A stretch of DNA of 64,000 nt from Roseobacter denitrificans OCh 114 (GTDB lineage: Bacteria; Pseudomonadota; Alphaproteobacteria; Rhodobacterales; Rhodobacteraceae): contig NC_008387.1 of NCBI RefSeq assembly GCF_000014045.1, positions 5,270 through 69,269 of the forward strand, read 5' to 3'. Both the position numbers and the translations under genes were made by a program. The first letter of the stretch is position 1. Each line of letters begins with the position of its first letter. The notes under the pieces are model-generated. The model searched no databases and was not told the DNA's origin. It worked only from the letters and a program-made list of their open reading frames with translations. Shown here piece after piece: positions 27,921 through 37,194 of this stretch.

Positions 27921-29831
27921 TCATTGTGTGACGGTGACCCTCAACTGACCTGCTTGCGTTTGCCAGACTCCCGAGGCTGAAAACCGCACCTCCACCGTCC
28001 CCGTGAACCCCTCGGGCGGGGTGTAGTGCCAGCCTGTCTCGGTCCGGTCGAGTTTGCCGCGCGCGGGGCCTTTGATGATCGCGTGGATCAGGCCGTCTTG
28101 TGGCGCATTAAACACCTGAGGCAAGGCAACGGGTATGCCTGCGCGGGTTGCCAATGCGATATCTTTTACAGACGCCGCCACCGGTCCGCTAAATGCCCCC
28201 TGCGACAGGCTATAAAAAGACCCTGCATAAACGTCCTTGAGCCCAGTGGCCCGCACCATATAGCGCGCGCCCGGCACCGGGGAGGTATCCACAAAGGTCA
28301 GGGCGGTTTGCACCTCACCGCCATCCAGCGGCTCGGCGATCCCCTCTGCTGTCATGCGCCAGATCCGATAGCCAATCACGTTCACATCCGGTGACGCCTC
28401 CCATGACACCTCCACCCCCTGCCCTGTCTTCCGCGCCGTCACGCGCACAGGCGGAGCCAGCGGGAAGGCCCGCAGGGTCGGATCGCCCAGCAGGTTCACC
28501 CAGATCGGGTTGCGCCAGAGGTAGGTGCCGGTGGGATAATACTCCATGCTTTCACGGTAGGGATTGGCCGCGCGGCCGTTGTTGACAGTACGCCGGTGCA
28601 CCTCCCCGATGGTGTCCCCGAGGGCCATGTGGTGCAGCCACCAGGTGGGCCGCCCGCCCCAGCCCACGGCGAGCGTATACCAAGGCTGCGCAAGCAGCGC
28701 CGTCAGGGCATTATTGCCGCGTTCGATCTTTTGCTTGTTGCTGCCGAAGTTGATCGCAAAAACCGCCTTGTTGGCATAATCGCTCGCATAGGCCGCGCCC
28801 TTGTGATGGCCGAAATCCACGCCCCAGAGCCAGGGTTCACGCTCACCCACGTCGTGATGCCCGCCGGCTTCCAGCGCCTGCGGGCCCACGATGTTGCGCA
28901 GGCCATATTGCTCTCCGATCAGATGCTTGCTCTGGCCGTAAGCGCCACGCAGATCCCCCAGCAGGCCGTGGCGCCAATGGTGGTTCTTGTCAAAATACGC
29001 CCGTAACAGAGCCACTTCGCGCGCCTTGTCCCCCCTGCTGAGCGGTTCGAAATCAATGCGTCCGATCTGCATCTCGATGGCGTCGCTGGGCAGGGTGTTT
29101 TCCAGCAACAGCCCGTCAGGAGAGGCACGCCACTGCCCGTCCATTTCCGCATAAAAGAGATCCGTGGCGTGGGGTTTTGCCGCGTGCCCATCCGGGCCCA
29201 CCTGCCCGCTCAGCACGATGGGGACATGACCCACCAGAATGACGGCATGCTGGCCAAAGGGGTCGGCACGGAAACGTTCATCCAGCCAGTTTTTCACCGC
29301 CAGCGCCGCGGCCAGATTCCGGGGCAGATCATCCAGATCACCGCGCGGGGCGTGCACGCGCTGCACCTGCCAGCCATCCCCCAGAAGGTCACGGCTGAAC
29401 CGTTGCAGATGGGCCTCCAGATCGGTGGCGAGGGTTTCATCCACGACCAGATAGGCCGTGCCGCGCGCCTCGGTGGCGGGAATTTCGACGCCAGTCGCCC
29501 AATAGCCCACATCGACGATATCGCGCGCCGTGCGCATCACCTGATATTCATAGGCAACGCCGGGCTGGATCGTCTCATCGACAAATCGCATCACCGGCCC
29601 CATTGCGGGCCCCAATGCCTGCCAACTGCCCGCCCCGGTCTGGCCCAGAGTGCGGCGGTTGACGATGACACTGCCCACGCGCGGCGGGTCTGCGTCAAAC
29701 CAGCTGAGCTCCACCGCGCGGCCATTGGGGGCGATACTGCCATCGAGCGCGAGGTGCTTTTCCACGGAGGTTTCTGCCGCCAGAACGGTCGCGCTGATCA
29801 GCAGGCAAAGGACAAGGAACAAAAAACGCAT
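27921..29831 (-). CDS. Large secreted protein, C25-peptidase-like but cysteine-less, with Ig/Fn3-like C-terminal domains
   Basis: A protein of about 636 residues with a clear signal peptide (FLFLVLCLLISATVLAAE). The central region carries features reminiscent of gingipain-type (C25) domains: TAYLVVDETL, AVILVGHVPIVLSG, and the family-typical closing motif WVNLLGDPTLRAFP near residue 460. After it come a fibronectin-III-like segment (ARKTGQGVEVSWEASPDVN) and a cadherin/tandem-95-like end (GWHYTPPEGFTGTVEVRFSA). I see no Cys in the mature protein, so it cannot be an active C25 cysteine peptidase; a binding role or different chemistry must be assumed. The genes on either side are the convergent rhomboid and the PAPS synthase (82 bases upstream, same strand). 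The family call is tentative. Confidence 0.55.
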   Translation of the reverse strand: MRFLFLVLCLLISATVLAAETSVEKHLALDGSIAPNGRAVELSWFDADPPRVGSVIVNRRTLGQTGAGSWQALGPAMGPVMRFVDETIQPGVAYEYQVMRTARDIVDVGYWATGVEIPATEARGTAYLVVDETLATDLEAHLQRFSRDLLGDGWQVQRVHAPRGDLDDLPRNLAAALAVKNWLDERFRADPFGQHAVILVGHVPIVLSGQVGPDGHAAKPHATDLFYAEMDGQWRASPDGLLLENTLPSDAIEMQIGRIDFEPLSRGDKAREVALLRAYFDKNHHWRHGLLGDLRGAYGQSKHLIGEQYGLRNIVGPQALEAGGHHDVGEREPWLWGVDFGHHKGAAYASDYANKAVFAINFGSNKQKIERGNNALTALLAQPWYTLAVGWGGRPTWWLHHMALGDTIGEVHRRTVNNGRAANPYRESMEYYPTGTYLWRNPIWVNLLGDPTLRAFPLAPPVRVTARKTGQGVEVSWEASPDVNVIGYRIWRMTAEGIAEPLDGGEVQTALTFVDTSPVPGARYMVRATGLKDVYAGSFYSLSQGAFSGPVAASVKDIALATRAGIPVALPQVFNAPQDGLIHAIIKGPARGKLDRTETGWHYTPPEGFTGTVEVRFSASGVWQTQAGQLRVTVTQ

Positions 29832-29913
29832 CACGCCCGCACCTTAGGAAAAAGATGCGGGGCGCGCTACTGATTTGAAAACTGCAGAATGATGGCCCGT
29901 TTCAGGGATCAGA

Positions 29914-31626
29914 TCAGCCGGAGATCAACCCCATGCTCTCCAGTTTGAGCAGCACCTGATGGGCGCAGTTGTCCACGTCCACATTCTCGGTCTCGACGCT
30001 GAGTTCGGGGTTTTCGGGCACGTCGTAGGGATCGGAGATGCCGGTGAATTCCTTGATCTTGCCTTCGCGCGCCAGCTTGTACAGCCCCTTGCGGTCGCGC
30101 CGTTCGCATTCCTCGATCGACGTGGCCACGTGCACTTCGATAAAGGCACCGAAGGCTTCCACATCCTCGCGCACCGCACGGCGGGTGGAGGCATAGGGCG
30201 CGATGGGCGCACAGATCGCGATACCGCCGTTCTTGGTGATCTCGCTGGCCACATAGCCGATGCGCCGGATGTTCAGATCGCGGTGCTCTTTGGAGAACCC
30301 CAGTTCCGATGACAGGTTCTTGCGTACGATATCGCCATCCAGCAGCGTCACAGGACGCCCGCCCATCTCCATCAGCTTGACCATCAGCGCATTGGCGATG
30401 GTGGATTTACCCGACCCGGAAAACCCGGTGAAGAACACGGTAAAGCCCTGCTGGTTGCGCGGGGGGCGTGTGCGGCGCAGCTCGGTCACCACCTCGGGGA
30501 AGGAGAACCATTCGGGGATCTCAAGACCTTCCTGCAGGCGGCGGCGCAGCTCGGTGCCCGAAATGTTCAGGATGGTCACGTCATCCTTGTCCTTGATCTC
30601 GTCCATCGGTTCGTATTGCGCGCGTTCCTGCACCCAGACCATATGTTTGAAATCGACCATCTCGATGCCCATTTCCTCCTGATGCGCGCGGAACATCTCC
30701 TGCGCGTCATAGGGGCCATAGAAATCCTCACCGGCGGAGTTCTTGCCGGGGCCCGCGTGATCGCGCCCGACGATGAAATGGGTGCAGCCGTGGTTCTTGC
30801 GGATCAGACCGTGCCAGACCGCCTCACGCGGGCCAGCCATGCGCATGGCAAGGTTCAGCAGGCTCATCGACGTGGTGGCGGCGGGGTATTTGTCCAGCAC
30901 CGCCTCATAGCAGCGCACGCGGGTGAAGTGATCGACGTCCCCCGGCTTGGTCATGCCCACGACGGGGTGGATCAGCAGGTTGGCCTGTGCTTCGCGCGCA
31001 GCACGGAACGTCAGTTCCTGATGCGCGCGGTGCAGCGGGTTGCGGGTCTGAAACGCCACGACCTTGCGCCAGCCCAGCTTGCGGAAATAGGCGCGCAGTT
31101 CATTTGGCGTGTCACGACGCGCCCGGAAATCATAATGCACCGGCTGCTGGATGCCGGTCACAGGGCCGCCCAGATAGATCTTGCCTGCGTGGTTGTGCAG
31201 GTAGTTCACCGCCGGATGCGCAGAGTCGTCCGCGCCAAAGACCTTTTCCGCCTCGCGCGCCTTGTTCGGCTCCCAGCGGTCGGTGACGGTCATGGTGGCG
31301 AGGATCACGCCTTCCTGATCGCGCAGGGCGATGTCCTGCCCGATCTCCAGCCCTTCGGCAAAGGCTTCGTTCACGTCCAGCGTGATCGGCATCGGCCAAA
31401 GCGCGCCATCCGTGGTGCGCATGTTCTCGACCACACTGTCGTAATCGGCCTCGGACAAGAACCCTTTGAGCGGATTGAACCCCCCGTTCATCAGCAATTC
31501 CAGATCGCAGATCTGGCGCGGCGTGAGATCCCAGCTGGTCAGGTTGCCCGCCTCGGTCTTGAGCTTTTGCGCAGACTCGTAGGACACATAAAGTTCGGGG
31601 ATCGGGGCAAGGTTCAAAGCGTTCAT
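29914..31626 (-). CDS. Bifunctional sulfate adenylyltransferase / adenylylsulfate kinase (PAPS synthase)
   Basis: A 570-residue fusion. Residues about 1-385 are ATP sulfurylase of the dissimilatory/fungal-like (Sat) type, with VVAFQTRNPLHRAHQEL (the ATP-binding R-N-P-x-H-x2-H motif), PVVGMTKPGDVDH and FIVGRDHAGPG. Residues about 390-570 are APS kinase with P-loop FFTGFSGSGKSTIANAL, LLDGDIVRKNLSSELGFS and IFVATS-like VHVATSIEECERRD. Together they turn sulfate and ATP into PAPS, the donor for the sulfotransferases at 5337 and 44674. As a cytosolic stand-alone PAPS maker with no PAPS reductase nearby, it points to glycan sulfation rather than sulfate assimilation. A 464-base spacer separates it from the divergent VWA gene. 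Confidence 0.94.
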   Translation of the reverse strand: MNALNLAPIPELYVSYESAQKLKTEAGNLTSWDLTPRQICDLELLMNGGFNPLKGFLSEADYDSVVENMRTTDGALWPMPITLDVNEAFAEGLEIGQDIALRDQEGVILATMTVTDRWEPNKAREAEKVFGADDSAHPAVNYLHNHAGKIYLGGPVTGIQQPVHYDFRARRDTPNELRAYFRKLGWRKVVAFQTRNPLHRAHQELTFRAAREAQANLLIHPVVGMTKPGDVDHFTRVRCYEAVLDKYPAATTSMSLLNLAMRMAGPREAVWHGLIRKNHGCTHFIVGRDHAGPGKNSAGEDFYGPYDAQEMFRAHQEEMGIEMVDFKHMVWVQERAQYEPMDEIKDKDDVTILNISGTELRRRLQEGLEIPEWFSFPEVVTELRRTRPPRNQQGFTVFFTGFSGSGKSTIANALMVKLMEMGGRPVTLLDGDIVRKNLSSELGFSKEHRDLNIRRIGYVASEITKNGGIAICAPIAPYASTRRAVREDVEAFGAFIEVHVATSIEECERRDRKGLYKLAREGKIKEFTGISDPYDVPENPELSVETENVDVDNCAHQVLLKLESMGLISG

Positions 31627-32090
31627 AAAATATTCCTACGGTACTCGGTTTTTTTGCTGCACATGCATAATTGCGGGTTCTGGGCGTCTTTAAGGACTCC
31701 AGCCCGCGCAATTCAAGTGTTTTCGTGTGGGAGGGTGAATGTGAAAGGTCTGGCTGCACAATCTCGCTCATCCGCGCCCCAGACGGGTGTTGAACGGGAG
31801 GCTTTTGCCGCGTGATCCTTGCATGGGCGTGACGGGGCCGTGCAAGGGGGATCACCTCTCTCCCGTTGGCGGATTGCACTGGTGTCCGGTGGGGTATGAA
31901 TGTCATTGCCCGAAAGGGTCGCTGCCCAAAACCTTAACGCGAAGAGGGAACGTCATCGTTACAACACACCTAAAAAGTGTAAAGCACTGATTTCAGACAG
32001 AATTTCCTTTACCAACCGCCCTCATTACTTAATAAATCGTTAAATATACCGATGACTCGTGTAGTAAATTCCGGAATTAAAGGGAAAAGT
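31627..32090. promoter_or_regulatory. Divergent intergenic region between PAPS synthase and the VWA gene
   Basis: No gene is supported in this 464-base spacer. The half next to the VWA gene (about 31950-32060) is AT-rich and contains TTAATAAATCGTTAAATAT at 32030-32048. A related element (TAATAAACAGTTAATATAT) lies upstream of the small VPLPA-CTERM gene at 36151-36169, in the opposite orientation relative to the gene. The start of the VWA gene is preceded by AAGGGAAAAGT. Confidence 0.45.
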
Positions 32091-33140
32091 ATGATGTTAC
32101 CTTCTGTCTTAAAACAATTTTCAGGGCGCTTGAGCGGAGTCCTGTCGCTCATGGCTGCCGCACTCGTGACGCTCTTCATGGCCGGGCAGGTTCATGCGGC
32201 GGCTTCCGTCTCCTGGCTTTCGCCTACTGACGGCAGTTCTGCACCGGTCGGCACCAATGTCGCCCCCACAGGTGTCGCAAGTGGCGTCGGCAGTTCCGGT
32301 GACGGTCTCGACCTCGTTCTGGTGCTGGACAGCTCCGGCAGCATGGCCGATATCAATAATGGCAAGTCCCGCCAGCAGTGGCAGCGCGATGCGGCCATCG
32401 CCCTTGTCAACTCCTTGCCCGCAGCCACGACATCCGTGTCGATCGTTGAATTTGACTCCAATGCAAATGTCGTTACCGGCCTGACTTCACTGACGCCCGC
32501 GTCGAATATCCCGGCGATCATCGCCGCAATCAACGGTGTCAATGCATCCGGCGGCACGAATATTGCCTCCGGGATTGCTGCCGCCGCGGGCGAGTTGACC
32601 GGTGCAAACGCAACGACAGGCCGCTCCAAGCAGATGGTCGTCATCTCCGATGGTGATCCAACGGCGGGTGATCAGAATGCAGCGGCGCTCGCAGCGGTTG
32701 CTGCGGGCGTGAACAACATCCACTCCGTGGCCATTCCCGGTGCTGATGTGGCAAAGATGGAAGATATCGCAGACAACGGAAATGGTGTGTTCTCCAACTT
32801 CACCAACTCAGCCGATCTGGCCAATATCGCCAGCGTCTTTGACGGCACCGCCGGTAACCTCGTCGGGCTCGACCGGGTCGAGGTGACCCTGCCCGATGGA
32901 ACGACCATCACCGTACCGACAGACGGTCTGGGCAACTTCAGCCTTGCGGATTATGCACTGGAACTGGGCGATAACGTCTTTTCCGCCACTGCTTTTGCAA
33001 CGGATGGTTCACAGGCCACCGCGGATCTCACACTGATCGGTACCGAAGTCACCACACCGGTGCCCCTGCCTGCTGCCGCATGGATGCTGCTGGCCGCAAT
33101 CGCCGGTCTGGGAGCCATGGCGCGTCGCAAGCATAGCTGA
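32091..33140 (+). CDS. Secreted VWA-domain protein with VPLPA-CTERM sorting signal
   Basis: A protein of about 349 residues. The signal peptide (SLMAAALVTLFMAGQVHA) is followed by a von Willebrand factor A domain with a complete MIDAS: VLVLDSSGSM (D-x-S-x-S), the Thr in GGTNIASGIA and the Asp in VVISDGDPTAGD. It should therefore bind a divalent metal and an adhesion partner. The C-terminus reads TPVPLPAAAWMLLAAIAGL then ARRKHS, a textbook VPLPA-CTERM signal: motif, transmembrane helix, basic tail. It is a predicted substrate of the exosortase XrtD at 39158. ATG 32091 (AAGGGAAAAGT upstream) is chosen over 32052. A strong terminator follows, then the TPR gene. Confidence 0.9.
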   Translation: MMLPSVLKQFSGRLSGVLSLMAAALVTLFMAGQVHAAASVSWLSPTDGSSAPVGTNVAPTGVASGVGSSGDGLDLVLVLDSSGSMADINNGKSRQQWQRDAAIALVNSLPAATTSVSIVEFDSNANVVTGLTSLTPASNIPAIIAAINGVNASGGTNIASGIAAAAGELTGANATTGRSKQMVVISDGDPTAGDQNAAALAAVAAGVNNIHSVAIPGADVAKMEDIADNGNGVFSNFTNSADLANIASVFDGTAGNLVGLDRVEVTLPDGTTITVPTDGLGNFSLADYALELGDNVFSATAFATDGSQATADLTLIGTEVTTPVPLPAAAWMLLAAIAGLGAMARRKHS

Positions 33141-33161
33141 ACCGACGCCTGATCGAGATAT

Positions 33162-33200
33162 CCCGAAGCGGCCCTGAAATCGGTCGCTTCGGGTTTTGTT
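33162..33200 (+). terminator. Rho-independent terminator after the VWA gene
   Basis: The arms CCCGAAGCGGCC (33162-33173) and GGTCGCTTCGGG (33182-33193) form a 12-bp stem with one G-U pair and an 8-base loop, followed by TTTTGTTATTG. It separates the VWA transcript from the TPR gene 60 bases further on. Confidence 0.85.
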
Positions 33201-33256
33201 ATTGTTGTTTCCTGATTTTCGTTTTGGTTTCCGGTCGGATACCTTAAGGAATTGTG

Positions 33257-35279
33257 ATGATTATGCTTTCAAAACGACCCGTGGCGATGCGGATCGCCCT
33301 GCGCCCGCTGGCGCTCGCAGCCTCTCTTATCCTGTCAACACCCTTTGCGCTGAACGCCACAACCTTCGGCACGGATCTGCTCGAGGGGCAGGTGCTGGAC
33401 GGGATTGGCACGGGCGCGGGAAATCTGGGGACTGTTGCGGATATTCAGAACACGCTGTCCAACATGCTGCGCGACGAGGCTGCCATCGGTACCCTTGCCA
33501 GCGTCCTGCCACAGGCATTGCAACGCCTGCCCGATGATAGACAGTTGCGTTTGCTTCAGGCCGTGGTCTGGGCGGCAACCCGGCGCGATGATGACGCGCG
33601 CGCGCAGATGGCACAGATCGGGCAGGAACCCCCGAATGTCTGGCGCCATGTGGCCGAGGGGCTGATTGCACGCAACGCAGGCGATCTTGCAAGGGCTGCG
33701 GCCAGTCTGGACGAGGCCCGCGCGCTTGATCCTGACAACGCCTATGTCCACAACACCGCCGGTTCCATCGCCTTTGCAGCGGGGGACCTTGAAGCAGCGC
33801 AGGAACACTTTGCCCAAGCGGTCAAATCGGCACCGGGATGGCCGCGTCTATTACGCCAACCTTGCCGCCACGATGATCGCACGCGACAATCTGCGCGCGG
33901 CCCAGATCATTCTGGCCGAAAGCCACCGTCGCCATCCCGCCTTCTGCGACACCCGCCTGATGGAGGCCGGGGTGCATCTGTCGCTCGGGCGGTCGGATGC
34001 TGCCGAAGCCGCGCTGCGCATCTGCCATGAGGCGGAGCCGGACGAGCAGCGTGCCGTCTCCGGTCTGGTGGAAATTGCGCTGGAGCGGGCTGATGCCACC
34101 ACCGCACGACAGCTGCTGGAGGATCAACCGCAAACGCCAACATTCGATCTGGCACGGGCGCGCATCGCCCTTTTTAACGGCGACCCCAGCGCCGCACGGA
34201 CATTTCTGGACGCGCATCCGGCCGAGGGGAGCACCACGGTGCTGGCCGCCTTTGCCGATGCGATGGAAGGGGATCTGGATACCGCCATCGCGCGTCTGAA
34301 CGCACAGGCAAACCGAACGGATGCCGCACTGGCGCTGGCCGCGTTGCAGGCCGCGGCGGGCGTGGTGCCTGACGCTGCGCCATCCTCGCCTACAGCATCG
34401 TTTTTCACGGCCCTCAACCCGGCCGCCAATGATGACCGGCGCGCGGCATTGAACGCCGCCGAGGGGTTTGAACAGGGCTTTACCGCCGCCGGTCTTGATG
34501 CCGTGCCACAGGGCAGCCCCGATCTCGCGCTTGGCGTGGTTTTCAGACTGTGGGGGTTTCATGGCGCAGCACTTGAGCGGCTGGTGGCCGCATCAAACGA
34601 CGATCCCGAAAACCCGCTTGCCGCCTATTTCGTGGCGGTCGCGCATCTGAAGCTCGGGCAGAACGCCCAGGCCGAAGCGGCATTGGCCAAGGCCAGAACC
34701 GCAGCACCGTCGTTTTTCGCCGCCAATATCGCAGCGGCTGAACTGCGTATCCGGGCAGGTGCGCCGCAAGAGGCACTGGCGATGCTGAAAGCCGCAGTGG
34801 CGGTGCGTGAAGACCCCGGCGCGCTGATGCGCATCGGCTTGATCGAAGAGAGCTTTGGCGATGACGACACCGCCCGTGCAGCCTACGAACGATTTGTCGC
34901 CGTACAGCCCGGCAGCTACATCGGGTACAACCAACTGGCCTGGCATCTGGCGCGACGGGGGATCGAGCTTGATCGTGCGCAGGAGCTGGCGGAACGTGCA
35001 AATACCCTGCAACCCGAAAACGCCAGCGTGCTGGATACGCTGGGATGGATCGCCTTCTTGCGTGGGGATGGCGCGGGGGCCATCGAAAGGCTGCGCGCCG
35101 CACATGAGATATCCCAAGGCGACATTCCGATCATCAGCTTTCACCTTGCGCAGGCAGAACTGAAATATGGCGAAACCCCGCGCGGCATCGCCCTGTTGCA
35201 GGACCTGACAGCAGCGGGGCCTGCGGCCTACCCTTTTTCGCAGGAAGCCACGGATATCCTGGCCAAGGCCCTGCAATAA
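33257..35279 (+). pseudogene. Secreted TPR-repeat protein, disrupted by a +1 frameshift
   Basis: The first part (33257 to about 33835) encodes a signal peptide (ALRPLALAASLILSTPFALNA) and the beginning of a helical-repeat domain ending HFAQAVKSAP. Reading then continues in the next frame as DGRVYYANLAATMIARDN to 35279 with many TPR-like pairs (AYFVAVAHLKLGQNAQAEAA, AAYERFVAVQPGSYIGYNQL). Removing one G from the GGG at 33835-33837 restores one frame of about 674 residues. Start: ATG 33257 behind AAGGA. It follows the VWA VPLPA-CTERM gene and may be its periplasmic partner (inference). The extra base may be real or a sequencing error. Confidence 0.82.
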
Positions 35280-35373
35280 TCTGACCGCACCTGCGCGGGA
35301 TGCCCCTCACCGATGTTACGCATGGTGTTCGCATAACGCGCGAGCGGTGCGAGGCGGAACGCAGGCCTTACGC

Positions 35374-35402
35374 AAAAAGGGCACCCGTCAAGGTGCCCTT
35401 TC
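35374..35402 (-). terminator. Rho-independent terminator after the first small VPLPA-CTERM gene
   Basis: AAAGGGCACC (35376-35385) pairs with GGTGCCCTTT (35392-35401) across a 6-base loop. Read on the minus strand the hairpin is followed by TTTTT, so it terminates the gene ending at 35427. It could also stop the TPR transcript from the other side. Confidence 0.82.
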
Positions 35403-35426
35403 AGAATTCAGCTAAATGTCAGTGCT

Positions 35427-36068
35427 TCAGGACTTGCGGCCAAAGCGGCGCATCGCGCCCAGACCACCGAGACCGGCCATCAGCAGAAGCGCGGAGGCAG
35501 GCAGGGGTACTTGCGCAAGTTCCAGATCCCATGTCATCAACTCGTTGCCCGTATTGGTTGGCCCAAAGATCGGGTCGATGATGAAGGTGACGGAGCCGGT
35601 CAGGTTGCCAAGGTCGATTGTCCCGGCATCAGGGGCGCTTCCGTCAAATTCGTAGGACGTTCCGCTGCCAATAACGACAGTAGCATTGCCATTCATCGTA
35701 CCGCCGACCACGATGCGACCATCGAATGGATCTGATGTGAGCTGATAGTTGAAGGTCGCGCTATAGGTGTCGCTTCCGAAATCTACCGTCCAGTTGTCGA
35801 AATATCTCGTGGTGGATGCACCTTGGTGCTTTACGCCGCCCCAGATGTGGGTATCGCCGACAAGCTCAAGCAGCGGGTTGCCGATCGCCGTGTTGAAATC
35901 ACCGATCTTCAAGTCACCATTGCTGGGGTTACAGGGTGTACCGCCGGCGATGGGTGCACCACCCTCACAGACGTTTCCGGATACGTTCGAAAAGGTTGTC
36001 GCGTTCGCACCGGTTAATGTAGCCCCAAGCGCGAAAGTCGCAGCCAAAAGGGTTTTCGTAAGTTTCAT
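35427..36068 (-). CDS. Small secreted VPLPA-CTERM protein (paralogue 1)
   Basis: A 213-residue protein with signal peptide LTKTLLAATFALGATLTGANA. The mature part opens TTFSNVSGNVCEGGAP with a second Cys 11 residues later, so one disulfide is likely. The middle is beta-rich (DNWTVDFGSDTYSATFNYQL, GRIVVGGTMNGNATVVIGSG). The C-terminus is AQVPLPASALLLMAGLGG followed by AMRRFGRKS, a perfect VPLPA-CTERM tail. Start: ATG 36068 behind AAGGAGTGGGAC; the longer frame to 36137 is not needed. It is clearly paralogous to 36517-37194 in N-terminus, middle and tail. Function is unknown; a surface or matrix structural role is plausible. Confidence 0.9.
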   Translation of the reverse strand: MKLTKTLLAATFALGATLTGANATTFSNVSGNVCEGGAPIAGGTPCNPSNGDLKIGDFNTAIGNPLLELVGDTHIWGGVKHQGASTTRYFDNWTVDFGSDTYSATFNYQLTSDPFDGRIVVGGTMNGNATVVIGSGTSYEFDGSAPDAGTIDLGNLTGSVTFIIDPIFGPTNTGNELMTWDLELAQVPLPASALLLMAGLGGLGAMRRFGRKS

Positions 36069-36516
36069 GTCCCACTCCTTCATGTTGCCGCGCTTGTGAC
36101 AGCGACTGGCTAAACTGACATAACGACCCGGCCACAATCGACCCAGCCACTAATAAACAGTTAATATATTACATTAAATTTAAGGGGCTTACAAAGCGCT
36201 ATAGCGGGTAAAGCAGGCGAAATAACAAGAAATTCGGACCCACTCCCAAAAAGACATCGGCAAATTCCCGCTCTGCGGGAGGGGGTAGGAAAATATCGCT
36301 TTTACAGGGATAGCGGGCTATGCGTGATTCGTTTTACCGGGCGATTTGACCCTTGGTATGGCAACCCGCACGGGCGGCTGAAGATGCCGGTTATATTCAG
36401 CTAAAGACCGGGGACGAAACATGGCCTGTCACCTCCACGCGCCTCGCGCCACCGTCCTTGCAGAAAACGAAAAGGGCACCCAAAGGCGCCCTTTCAAAAC
36501 CACGTAAAGCTGTGCC
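36069..36516. promoter_or_regulatory. Spacer between the two VPLPA-CTERM paralogues
   Basis: No gene is supported in this 448-base gap. It holds the promoter side of paralogue 1 and, near its right end, the terminator of paralogue 2. CATCGGCAAAT at 36254-36264 and GTGATTCGTTTT at 36324-36335 also occur, in the same order and similar spacing, upstream of paralogue 2 (about 37391 and 37459). TAATAAACAG occurs at 36151 and again at 37342. These are probable shared control elements. Confidence 0.45.
36469..36496 (-). terminator. Rho-independent terminator after the second small VPLPA-CTERM gene
   Basis: AAAGGGCACC (36471-36480) pairs with GGCGCCCTTT (36485-36494, one G-U pair) across a short loop. 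On the minus strand it is followed by TTTTCGTTTTC. It lies 21 bases beyond the stop of paralogue 2 and is nearly the same hairpin as that behind paralogue 1, supporting duplication of the whole transcription unit. Confidence 0.8.
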
Positions 36517-37194
36517 TCAGGACTTGCGGCTAAAGCGGCGCATCGCGCCCAGACCACCGAGACCGGCCACCAGCAGAAGCGCGGAAGCAGGCAGCGGCAC
36601 GGGAGCGATTTCTGTCAGGCGCAGATCCCATGTGCCAACTTCATGCGTTCTTCTGTCGGCTGTTGTCGTGAACTGGCCAAAGATCGGGTCCACAGAAAAC
36701 AGCAGGCCGTCGCCTGTCAGATTGCCAAGATCAATGGATCCGGAGGTTCTGACCGGGCTGTCCTTGGGTCCCGTCGTGAATCCGTAACTGTTGCCACCGA
36801 CAATGGTGTTGCCCGATAGCGTATCGCCCACAACGATCTGACCGTCGAAATTCGGGTTTGTCCGTGTGTATTTGACCTGCCAGTTGAACGTGGCCTTGAA
36901 GACTTTGGAGCCGAGGTTCATCGTCCAGTTGTCCACAAAGCGCAGTGCGCGCGAACTGCTATTGTCGCGGTGCGCAACGCCGCCCCAGATGGTGGTGTCC
37001 CCGTCAAGATCAAGCACGACCTTGCTGAAGTTCGTTCCGAAATCACCCAGATTGTGATCCGCAGGGCAGACACCGGCCACAGGTGGCACACCGCCCTCAC
37101 ACACGTTGCCCGACACCACTGTCGCTGCATTGGCTGCCGTCACAGCAGACCCAAGCGCAAAGACCGCGGCCATGAGAGTCGTTGAGAATTTCAT
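36517..37194 (-). CDS. Small secreted VPLPA-CTERM protein (paralogue 2)
   Basis: A 225-residue protein with signal peptide FSTTLMAAVFALGSAVTAANA, then ATVVSGNVCEGGVPPVAGVC. This shares the SGNVCEGG-x-P-(x)n-C start with paralogue 1. The beta-rich centre (DNWTMNLGSKVFKATFNWQV, FDGQIVVGDTLSGNTIVGG) aligns along its length with paralogue 1, with an insertion of about 10 residues. The tail is APVPLPASALLLVAGLGG then AMRRFSRKS, a VPLPA-CTERM signal. ATG 37194 is preceded by CAGGAGTACAAA. A predicted XrtD substrate; no enzymatic motif is visible. Confidence 0.9.
   Translation of the reverse strand: MKFSTTLMAAVFALGSAVTAANAATVVSGNVCEGGVPPVAGVCPADHNLGDFGTNFSKVVLDLDGDTTIWGGVAHRDNSSSRALRFVDNWTMNLGSKVFKATFNWQVKYTRTNPNFDGQIVVGDTLSGNTIVGGNSYGFTTGPKDSPVRTSGSIDLGNLTGDGLLFSVDPIFGQFTTTADRRTHEVGTWDLRLTEIAPVPLPASALLLVAGLGGLGAMRRFSRKS

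Noticed and set aside
33835..33837. Programmed ribosomal frameshift in the TPR gene
   Set aside because: There is no slippery heptamer or clear downstream stimulator at the GGG, and three other genes show similar single-base insertions, so error or mutation is likelier.
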